Shown one piece after another: positions 6,301 to 11,765 of a stretch of 11,765 nucleotides of DNA. Each line of letters opens with the position of its first letter. Position 1 is the first letter of the stretch. The stretch comes from Peptococcaceae bacterium UBA3937. GTDB lineage: Bacteria > Bacillota > Peptococcia > DRI-13 > DTU073. The position numbers and the translations under genes were made by a program. The notes beneath the pieces are model-generated. The model was not told the origin of the DNA, did not search any database, and was given only the letters and a program-made list of their open reading frames with translations. The stretch covers positions 1 to 11,765 of the forward strand of contig DGEB01000050.1 in the NCBI GenBank assembly GCA_002385735.1. Reading direction: 5' to 3'.

Positions 6301-8465
6301 CGGACCAAAAAGAATACCGTCCGAAGGATAAGGTCTCCCTTCGGGTGAAGGTGACCGATCAAGAGAAGCGGCCGGTGAAAGCCAGGGTCAATCTGAATCT
6401 GGTCGATGAAGCGATCTATGCCATGAATGAACAGGACGTCAATTTCTTAGTCGACCTTTATCATGATTACGTGCTGATGTACCTGGATACCCGGGCTTCC
6501 CACGACCATCCCGCCTATCCGGGCGGAGCGGAACAGGGGGGAGGAGGCGATGAGCTACGGGACGATTTTACCGATACCGTCCTGTTTACCACCGTGGAAA
6601 CCGATGGACGCGGCGAGGCGCAGGTGGAGTTCGTTTTGCCTGATAATTTGACCAACTGGCGGGTGACTTACCACGCTATGACCCAGGATTTGCAGGCCGC
6701 CAGCGGTACTTACCAGATTCCCGTTCGCTTGCCTTTCTTCGTCGACCTGGTGTTTAACGAGCAGTATTTGGTGGGGGACACCCCGGTGGTCCTGGTGCGT
6801 TCCTACGGGGAAAAGGTGAGCCCACAGGATACGGTGGTTTACCAATTGGAGTTGCACGACCCGGCGGGGAAAGTGATCAAGAAACAAGGCAAAGCGAAGG
6901 TGGCGGAAAGCTTTAACTGGCAACTTCCCGCCCTCCAGGAAGGAACGTACACGCTGGTTGCGGAAGGAAAGGCAGGGGATTCCCAGGATAAACTAAGTCA
7001 AAGCTTTACCGTGGCTGCCTCTTTCCTGGAGCGTTTTGTCAGTTCCCACCGGTTGCTGGAGGAAAACACGAAGCTGCAAGGCAGCCCGAAAGAACCGACT
7101 TACGTGGTATTCAGCAATTACGAGCAGGGGCAGTACCTGTGTGGTTTGTGGCAACTGGTTTGGGATCGGGGGGAGCGGCTGGAGCAGAAATTAGCCGCTG
7201 CGGAAGCCCGGAAGCTGCTGGCGGAATATTATGCCCAGGAGGATGCTTCCTTTAAGGAGTTCGTCGACGAACCGGCCGAAACCGATGAGTTCCTGCCCTA
7301 TCAGAAGGAAGACGGGGGAATTGCCCTCTTGCCCTATGGGGAAAGCGACCCGGTTTTGACGGCTTTGGTGGCCTCCTTAGGCAGTCCGGGCTTTGACCGG
7401 AGCGCGCTGATTGGCTACTTCTACGCCTTACTGGAGAAAGGGGAGAAGGAAGGAAAAGATCCCACCCCGGCCTTGTGGGGCTTAGGGGCTCTGGGCGAAC
7501 CGGTCCTGCCGGAGATCAACAAATATCTCGCGCAGGAGGATCTGGCGCCGGAGCAGCAGGTTTATCTGGCCCTGGCCATGCTGGATATCGGGAACGGCGC
7601 GGTGGCCAGGACGATTTACGCGGAGTTACTGGAGGTCTATGGGGAAGACCTTGGCCCGACCATGCGTGTAAAGATTGGCCAAAGCCAGGATGAAATCATC
7701 GCTGCGACCGGCCAGTTGGCCATGTTGGCGGCCAAACTGGGTGCTCCCGAGAACAACAAATTATACCAGTACCTGCTGGAAAACCCCGGCCAGGAACTGC
7801 TCAACAACCTGGAACAATTACAGATCCTGAAATACAAGCTGCGTTATCTGGACAGCGAACCGGTTTCCTTCACCTATGTCAGGAAGGGTAAAACGGAACA
7901 AAAGACCTTACAAGGGGATGAAATACTTGCCCTGTACCTCTTGCCGGAAGAATTGGCGCAGCTGCAGTTTAAGGATATTCGCGGCAAAGTAGGGCTAACC
8001 ACCGTGTATAGTCAGCCGTACGAAAAAGAAGAAAAGCCGGCGCGGGACGACCTGGCGGTCAAGCGGACCTACAAGGTCAACGGAGTGGCTACCTCCACGC
8101 TGCGGCCGGGGGATCTGGTGGAGGTGGTGCTGGAATACGAAATCAAGGATTTGGCGCCGGCCGGCCTCTACGAACTGGTGGATGTTTTGCCCTCCGGTTT
8201 GAAGTACGTGCCGCGGCCCTACGCAAGGATGAGCTGGGAAAAAGTGTCCAGGGACTGGACTTTCCCCTTTGAGGTGAAAGGGCCAAAGATTGCTTTCGGC
8301 GTATGGAAAGGCACGGGAAAAAGGGGAGCCGGGACGCAAAAAGTGGTCTATTACGCACGGGTTGTCTCGCCGGGTGAATTTACGGCCCAGGGTACCCTGC
8401 TGAGTAACGGCAGGAACCGGGACGTCCGGATCCTGGGCGAGGAAGACAGGATTGTGATTAAATAA
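3315..8465 (+). CDS. Membrane-anchored anti-sigma-like / bacterial alpha-2-macroglobulin fusion protein
   Basis: A 1716-residue single-pass protein. Residues 1-92 are cytoplasmic: LGKLVKELEPAPLREGFQDE (19-38) resembles the short 'PxFxxxLRxxL' N-terminal segment of ECF-partner anti-sigma factors, followed by a charged K/E/Q/P linker. One transmembrane helix spans about 93-114. The exterior then has two Ig-like (Big_5/SbsA-like) domains at about 126-315 and an alpha-2-macroglobulin series: MG2 hallmark YLDRELFKPGDTVRFWG (547-563), further MG domains, VDEAIY (1030-1035), a glycine-rich bait-like loop (about 1060-1082), the A2M signature DNLTNWRVT (1110-1118), a helical thioester-domain-like region (about 1280-1560, with YQKEDGGIALLPYGESDPVL), and a C-terminal MG10-like beta domain (about 1580-1716). 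No CxEQ thioester exists among its five cysteines; RLEQ (1288-1291) sits near the expected place. ATG overlaps the sigma-gene end by 8 bases (ATGAGTAA); AAGGATGG at 3301-3308 may be its ribosome site. Probable role: extracellular protease or stress sensing coupled to sigma-factor release. The A2M identity is secure; the anti-sigma role is inferred from context and a weak motif. Confidence 0.88.
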   Translation: MSKKRFEQDRDMTPIEKELGKLVKELEPAPLREGFQDELRSTLQQAIEKKAGEEQQKPAEQKMDPAQAGPDGTGARQKGAFSWPNWLRNGRGLKLVAGFLVLLLCGGLLWQAGLFGPGIQPALAGEITIKALKEDSLGVDPEAGFVLLSQDPISEKELQKKLKVEPAFEYTLDQKAGGKEYRIIPKMKLAANTVYRLAFDPEGKERAQYSWAFQTKGDFRVVRTLPGDQTTYVPLNTGIEILFSHDNFSLEKAQEYVKIVPQVKGRFEKHGKTLVFVPEKLEAECLYVVTVKKGLPLTDRAASLPADYTFSFETESEEDEEAFTFQVSRETTEFKTSEPPAFPVYFFVEEEVPKAAVSVYRYGDYRAFCKALRENDQLPEWASFVWEQKQQDFSKLSKIAEFEQNLVSTNDYQHYLVAPEALPAGYYAAQIEMQDCVRQVWFQVTDLAVYLVQGEEKSLLWINDLQTKKPVQDAQLQIVGSGRKVEGNKEGVIVLEQNLRTEEREYALIKSGSRETVVPLFTAEDNPNIAAAEKLPYDPRDYWKYFYLDRELFKPGDTVRFWGVLSPRRGAEELKEVELILRGLGNDLYWQQHDTSLLSKTVSVKQGVFSGEIELPTLAPDYYYLEVRKGDTLFLSRGFKVATYQKPAYKIKVEREKTAIFAGEKVHFPTEAAFFEGTPVSQVKLNYNIMDETGQVVTDEKGQAQIPYSGHVDNFYSEPYRYVPLEVTVATPEAGEISASSVIYVFASKFFLEGAVQRNGQEVTLDAGLFRIDLDKINAGMDIKQENYLGQPVAGQPIKGTIYQEIWTKIETGQSYNFITKQVEKQYSYTYDTKKLTDFTMTTNQEGKALYKLALDPQHSYYVDLTAPDAEGRIARKRVYIHEDSAYGRGEYYKYYRLQKDKEYYNEGEQVSVAFMDSEHKLAEREQAFLFYRGQKEIEAFQVSDRPEYGFVFSKTDIPNTNVGAVYFDGNVYIGSMSEIIPFDREEKALQVELTTDQKEYRPKDKVSLRVKVTDQEKRPVKARVNLNLVDEAIYAMNEQDVNFLVDLYHDYVLMYLDTRASHDHPAYPGGAEQGGGGDELRDDFTDTVLFTTVETDGRGEAQVEFVLPDNLTNWRVTYHAMTQDLQAASGTYQIPVRLPFFVDLVFNEQYLVGDTPVVLVRSYGEKVSPQDTVVYQLELHDPAGKVIKKQGKAKVAESFNWQLPALQEGTYTLVAEGKAGDSQDKLSQSFTVAASFLERFVSSHRLLEENTKLQGSPKEPTYVVFSNYEQGQYLCGLWQLVWDRGERLEQKLAAAEARKLLAEYYAQEDASFKEFVDEPAETDEFLPYQKEDGGIALLPYGESDPVLTALVASLGSPGFDRSALIGYFYALLEKGEKEGKDPTPALWGLGALGEPVLPEINKYLAQEDLAPEQQVYLALAMLDIGNGAVARTIYAELLEVYGEDLGPTMRVKIGQSQDEIIAATGQLAMLAAKLGAPENNKLYQYLLENPGQELLNNLEQLQILKYKLRYLDSEPVSFTYVRKGKTEQKTLQGDEILALYLLPEELAQLQFKDIRGKVGLTTVYSQPYEKEEKPARDDLAVKRTYKVNGVATSTLRPGDLVEVVLEYEIKDLAPAGLYELVDVLPSGLKYVPRPYARMSWEKVSRDWTFPFEVKGPKIAFGVWKGTGKRGAGTQKVVYYARVVSPGEFTAQGTLLSNGRNRDVRILGEEDRIVIK

Positions 8466-9535
8466 TGAGACGAAGCCGGATTGCCTTAGTAATTATAATG
8501 GCCGGGGCTGTGGCGCTGGCCGCCTGTCAGGCGGCCAGCGGTCGGCTGGAAGCGGAAAAAGCCAACTGTCCCAGCGCCGGCAGCCTCTCCATTAAGGGGG
8601 AGGAACGGGAGTGGAACAATGTAAAGGCGCAGGCCAGTTTTGTCTCGGCGGAAGATTTGGCCCAAATCCTGGCGCAATACCCTGCGGCCGGCAGCCCGGC
8701 GCAAGAATCTCCATCGGCTCAATCATTGGAAGCGGCTCAAGCGTCTCCATCGATTCAGGCGGTTCAATCCGCAAAGACAGGTCAATTGACTGAAACCGGA
8801 GGGCGATCCGGACGGCTTCAGGGGAAAAGAATCGTTGCCGGGGTACTTCCCCATCATTTGGTGGCCGGGACCATGATCATGGAGCTACTGGAGCACGTAG
8901 CTGCCCAGGAGCCGGAAGTGCTGGTGCTCATCGGGCCGAACCATTATAACCAGGGCGGAAGGATCATCACCGGACTGGCGGACTGGCAGACGCCCCTGGG
9001 TCTGGTTAAAACGGAAAAAAGCCTTGTGTGTAGTTTGCTGGAGCAGCGGGAAGTGGTCAGGGATGAAAAAATCCTGGGCAAGGAACATTCCGTAGGGAAC
9101 CTGATGCCCTTGATCAAGCATTTTCTCCCGGCAACGCCGGTAGTGCCTGTGATTCTTCACTATGGGGTGTCTTTGACGGAGGTGGACCAATTGCTTGACC
9201 GGTTGCAGGCCGCCCTGCAGGATAAGAGAGCGGTTTTGCTCGCTTCCGTCGATTTTTCCCATTACCTGACCCGGGAAGAAGCCCAGGAAAAGGACCGCTT
9301 TACCCTTCAGGTGATGCGGGATTTCGATTATGCGACCCTGTTTCGTTTAGACAATGCCTATCTGGATTCTCCGGCCTCTTTAGCCGGCGCGCTGCGCTGG
9401 GCGGAGCGAGCGGGGATAAAAAACTTCCATATCCTAGGAAACACTAACTCCGGTGTGCTGTTCCGGGACGATAAAATGGCAACCACCAGCTACTTCAATT
9501 TACTTTTTTTTGAAACCTATCTAGGACATAAATAA
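8465..9535 (+). CDS. amrB: MEMO-family (AmmeMemoRadiSam system protein B-like) lipoprotein
   Basis: 356 residues. The N-terminus has a lipoprotein signal (MRRSRIALVIIMAGAVALAAC) with lipobox LAAC and acylated Cys21, placing it on the outer face of the membrane. Residues 22-120 are an Ala/Gln/Ser/Pro-rich tether-like linker. The MEMO domain spans about 122-350 and keeps the family signatures: PHH (129-131), IGPNHYNQGG (156-165), KEHSVGNLMPLI (206-217) and SVDFSHYLT (261-269). The His/Asp/Cys-type pocket resembles LigB-like extradiol dioxygenases; bacterial MEMO proteins are usually cytoplasmic partners of a radical SAM protein and an AMMECR1 protein, function poorly known. Neither partner gene is here. 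ATG overlaps the preceding stop by one base (TAATG) with only a weak AGGA upstream, so translation is probably coupled to the A2M gene. Family call is confident; enzymatic activity is not established. Confidence 0.9.
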   Translation: MRRSRIALVIIMAGAVALAACQAASGRLEAEKANCPSAGSLSIKGEEREWNNVKAQASFVSAEDLAQILAQYPAAGSPAQESPSAQSLEAAQASPSIQAVQSAKTGQLTETGGRSGRLQGKRIVAGVLPHHLVAGTMIMELLEHVAAQEPEVLVLIGPNHYNQGGRIITGLADWQTPLGLVKTEKSLVCSLLEQREVVRDEKILGKEHSVGNLMPLIKHFLPATPVVPVILHYGVSLTEVDQLLDRLQAALQDKRAVLLASVDFSHYLTREEAQEKDRFTLQVMRDFDYATLFRLDNAYLDSPASLAGALRWAERAGIKNFHILGNTNSGVLFRDDKMATTSYFNLLFFETYLGHK

Positions 9536-9548
9536 AAAATAAACAAAA

Positions 9549-9596
9549 TAGGAGGTGCACAAGTCAAGGGTTCCGGCTTTTTGGCACCTCTTTTTA
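9549..9596 (+). terminator. Rho-independent terminator ending the sigma/A2M/MEMO operon
   Basis: GAGGTGC (9552-9558) pairs with GCACCTC (9584-9590), extendable by G-T and A-T pairs into the T-run that follows (9591-9595). Inside, AAGTC (9561-9565) can pair with GGCTT (9575-9579) to lengthen the stem past a small internal loop. It begins 14 bases after the MEMO-gene stop. Confidence 0.8.
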
Positions 9597-9643
9597 ATTG
9601 ATAATATTTATTTTTAATATATTGCAATTTTCTTTATTTTATC

Positions 9644-9672
9644 TTGTAGGCACTGGTGAAAACTGCTATAAT
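9644..9672 (+). promoter_or_regulatory. Extended -10 sigma-A promoter of the virD4-like gene
   Basis: TTGTAG (9644-9649) and a perfect TATAAT (9667-9672) have a 17-base spacer, and TG at 9664-9665 makes an extended -10 (TGCTATAAT). Transcription would start near 9679, leaving a leader of about 93 bases. The DNA upstream (9597-9643) is strongly A/T-rich and could act as an UP element. Confidence 0.7.
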
Positions 9673-9693
9673 GAAAGTAACCTGAAGGGTATT

Positions 9694-9769
9694 GTATCTC
9701 GGCTGATACGGTGGATGAAGATAGGGATGAAGAAAGGATTTTAAGTCAGCAGCAAAAGAGGTGCAGCCG
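9694..9769 (+). promoter_or_regulatory. Leader with two mutually exclusive pairings before virD4
   Basis: GTATC (9694-9698) can pair with GATAC (9705-9709) in a small hairpin. Alternatively CGGCTG (9700-9705) pairs with CAGCCG (9764-9769), which lies between the AGAGGTG ribosome site (9757-9763) and the ATG at 9772; the longer match TATC(T)CGGCTG with CAGCCGATA needs one bulge. The alternatives overlap, so the leader could influence translation. No known riboswitch is recognised. Confidence 0.3.
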
Positions 9770-9771
9770 AT

Positions 9772-11619
9772 ATGACGACAGAACAAGCCAAAAGGGAAAA
9801 AAGAATTCAGAACTATAAAATAGCTTTTATTGTCATATATCTTTTCATAGCATATACGCTTCTCCATTTCGGAACCGTATTAAGCACTTATGAACAAGTT
9901 ACCATTTTTAATTTTAATCAGTTTATGACGGATTTTGAGCAACACATGAACACGAATCCTATTTTTCAACCGGACATATTAGCGTTTAAAATACTAGGCT
10001 TCTTTTCCGTTTTCTATTTTCTCTTTGTAGTATACTTTCTTACTACCAGAAAGAAATACATGATCGGTAAAGAACACGGTACGGCTCAGTGGGGCGGCAA
10101 AAACGACATTAAACCATTGCTGGATAAAAACCCGGATCAAAATATTATTTTCACCCAAACCGAAGGTCTAAGTCTCAATACCATGCAAACAGGGAAAAAC
10201 CTGAACGCAGTAGTGATTGGCGGCCCCGGCACAGGAAAAACCAGGCTTTATGTGAAACCCAATATCTTACAGGCCCATTCCTCATATGTGGTTACGGATC
10301 CGAAAGGCGAATTGTTGAGAGATACGGGAGCCTTCCTGCAAAAAGAAGGGTATAAAATTAAAGTACTTAATTTAGTGCAAAGGGAATATAGTGATGGATA
10401 TAACCCCTTCGAATATATGCGTGATGAAGGTGACGTCGTAACAGCGATTCAGTGTTTGATTGACAATACAACGCCGGAAGAGGCCAAATCCTATGACCCC
10501 TTCTGGGAAAGAGCCGAAAAAGCTCTTCTGCAAGCTCTTTTCTTCTATGTCTGGTATGAACTCCCGAAAAAGGACCAGTCCGTTAACGCAGTTCTTGATT
10601 TACTCAGAAAAGGCGATGTCAAGGAAGATGATCCGACTTTTGAGAGTGAACTTGACCAAATTTTCGCCCAATTAGCGCTCGAAAAACCGAACCATCTGGC
10701 GGTCAAACAGTATTCGGTGTTCAAACAATCTTCAGGGAAAACGGCGCGCTCCATTCTTATCTCTACCGGGGTGCGGCTGGCAATCTTCAATATTCAGGAT
10801 GTGGCCAATATTATGGCCAAGGACACTTTGGAACTGGATAAACTCGGGGATGAAAAAACAGCTTTGTTCGTAATCATTTCCGATGCGGTTGTAACCTATA
10901 ATTTTATCGCGGCTTTAATGTATACGCAACTATTTGAAACACTGTATAACAAGGCGGATACTTCGCCCACCGGTAAGCTGAATCTTCATGTCCGCTGCAT
11001 ACTTGATGAATTCGCGAATATCGGTTTTCTTCCCAATATTGCCCGCGTGCTGGGAACCATGCGGGGCAGGGAAATCAGCGCCAGTATCATCGTGCAGAAT
11101 CTATCTCAGATTAAGGCGACCTATAAAGATGACTTTGAAACCATTGTCGGTAACTGTGACAGCCTGCTTTTCCTGGGCAGTATGGATTTATTCACCCTGG
11201 AGTACGTCAGCAAAGCCCTGGGCGTAGAAACAATCGATACATATGTCTATACATACAATAAAGAACAGAAATGGACCCGGACCAGTTCCAAGGCTTACGA
11301 CGTGATGAAGAGAGAACTGATGTTACCTGATGAATTAGAGCGTCTGCCCGATGAAGACTGTATCCTCATTATCAGAGGTACTTATCCCTTCTATTCCAAA
11401 AAGTATGATGTGCAAAAGCATAAAAACGCCAAGTACTTAAATGATTATAACGGGAATTACTTTTTTGACTACCGTTCCATCAGGAGACTCAGGCCATATG
11501 AAACGAAAGTCGAATTACCAAAAGGCCGGAGGCAGGAGGAGGATGATCTACTCAGGGAAAGGTTGCCTACCAGCAGGTTGAGGGAAAGAGAGCATGACTT
11601 TAGATATTTGGGAAGATAA
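9772..11619 (+). CDS. virD4: VirD4-like type IV secretion coupling ATPase (TraG/TraD family, CD1115-like)
   Basis: 615 residues. The coupling protein of conjugative type IV secretion systems: it brings the relaxase-DNA complex to the membrane channel and drives transfer by ATP hydrolysis. Two N-terminal membrane helices (about 17-37 and 71-91) are followed by GTAQWGG (103-109), typical of VirD4/TraG. Walker A is GGPGTGKT (150-157) within VVIGGPGTGKTRLYVKPNIL; VVTDPKGELLRDTG (173-186) is the second family block; Walker B is CILDEFANIG (409-418); ASIIVQNLSQI (437-447) and NCDSLLFLGS (461-470) complete the TraG/VirD4 signature. The length and sequence style fit Gram-positive conjugative-element versions. 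AGAGGTG (9757-9763) supports the start. Codon use and base content are more A/T-rich than the preceding operon, consistent with horizontal transfer. The family is certain; whether the element is intact cannot be judged here. Confidence 0.94.
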   Translation: MTTEQAKREKRIQNYKIAFIVIYLFIAYTLLHFGTVLSTYEQVTIFNFNQFMTDFEQHMNTNPIFQPDILAFKILGFFSVFYFLFVVYFLTTRKKYMIGKEHGTAQWGGKNDIKPLLDKNPDQNIIFTQTEGLSLNTMQTGKNLNAVVIGGPGTGKTRLYVKPNILQAHSSYVVTDPKGELLRDTGAFLQKEGYKIKVLNLVQREYSDGYNPFEYMRDEGDVVTAIQCLIDNTTPEEAKSYDPFWERAEKALLQALFFYVWYELPKKDQSVNAVLDLLRKGDVKEDDPTFESELDQIFAQLALEKPNHLAVKQYSVFKQSSGKTARSILISTGVRLAIFNIQDVANIMAKDTLELDKLGDEKTALFVIISDAVVTYNFIAALMYTQLFETLYNKADTSPTGKLNLHVRCILDEFANIGFLPNIARVLGTMRGREISASIIVQNLSQIKATYKDDFETIVGNCDSLLFLGSMDLFTLEYVSKALGVETIDTYVYTYNKEQKWTRTSSKAYDVMKRELMLPDELERLPDEDCILIIRGTYPFYSKKYDVQKHKNAKYLNDYNGNYFFDYRSIRRLRPYETKVELPKGRRQEEDDLLRERLPTSRLREREHDFRYLGR

Positions 11620-11645
11620 AAATATCAACGAAGAGGGGGATTAAA

Positions 11646-11765
11646 ATGGTAAATGCCTTAAGTTGTCTCAGGTTCAGTCATGGGAAAGTGTTAAAAATAC
11701 TGACCGTGGTTTTTCTGGTAGCTGTCTTAATGGTAACCTTCGCAAGCCCGGTTTTAGGACAGCAA
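11646..11765 (+). CDS. Small exported or membrane protein, N-terminal fragment (cut by right edge)
   Basis: An ATG 26 bases after the virD4 stop is preceded by GAGGGGGAT (11633-11641), a plausible ribosome site, and 40 codons stay open to the window end. The product starts MVNALSCLRFSHGKVLK followed by a hydrophobic core ILTVVFLVAVLMVTF and ASPVLGQQ, a Sec-type signal with likely cleavage after VLG. In conjugation clusters a VirB2/TrbC-like pilin or other small membrane subunit often follows virD4, so that is a candidate, but nothing of the mature protein is visible and no family can be assigned. Probably co-transcribed with virD4. Confidence 0.65.
   Translation, partial: MVNALSCLRFSHGKVLKILTVVFLVAVLMVTFASPVLGQQ

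Noticed and set aside
9536..9771. Search for a tRNA gene or att-site repeat at the border with the conjugation module
   Set aside because: No cloverleaf-like sequence or clear direct repeat is seen, only a terminator, an A/T-rich stretch and a promoter.
1..11765. CRISPR array, insertion sequence or rRNA
   Set aside because: No regularly spaced repeats, transposase, terminal inverted repeats or rRNA signature found in the window.

Overview
The window looks like chromosomal DNA of a Gram-positive, clostridia-like Bacillota (Firmicutes). Reasons: strong AGGAGG-type ribosome sites, a near-consensus sigma-A promoter, A/T-rich intergenic DNA with U-tailed hairpin terminators, a Firmicutes-style VirD4 coupling protein, and lipoprotein or Sec signals rather than outer-membrane proteins. 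No database search was possible, so the genus is not claimed.

Layout. (1) 1-1222, minus strand: 5' part of a secreted right-handed beta-helix protein whose C-terminal tail is a polyQ / Ser-Asn-Pro / Asn-Tyr low-complexity stretch that runs off the left edge. (2) 1223-1487: intergenic region with divergent promoters. (3) 1488-2507, plus: asd, aspartate-semialdehyde dehydrogenase, a monocistronic housekeeping gene closed by a terminator at about 2614-2658. (4) 2768-9535, plus: a tight three-gene operon with overlapping junctions. It holds an ECF sigma factor, a 1716-residue single-pass membrane protein joining an anti-sigma-like cytoplasmic N-terminus to a bacterial alpha-2-macroglobulin ectodomain, and a lipoprotein form of the MEMO/AmmeMemoRadiSam-B family. 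An ECF-type promoter (AAC-N16-CGTTAT) lies upstream and a terminator follows at about 9549-9596. (5) 9667 onward, plus: a visibly more A+T-rich segment with its own extended -10 promoter, a VirD4-like type IV secretion coupling ATPase (9772-11619), and the start of a small exported protein cut by the right edge. This looks like the first part of a conjugation or integrative-element module.

The most interesting unit is the sigma/A2M/MEMO operon. The architecture suggests a transmembrane signalling device in which an alpha-2-macroglobulin-like protease trap replaces the usual sensor domain of an anti-sigma factor. Cleavage or engagement of the ectodomain would free the sigma factor, which may activate its own operon through the upstream ECF-like promoter. 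The A2M lacks any CxEQ thioester motif (an RLEQ sequence sits where CxEQ is expected), which suits sensing better than covalent trapping. The exported MEMO-family lipoprotein would act on the same face of the membrane. The mechanism is inference; the domain order, overlaps and motifs are read directly.
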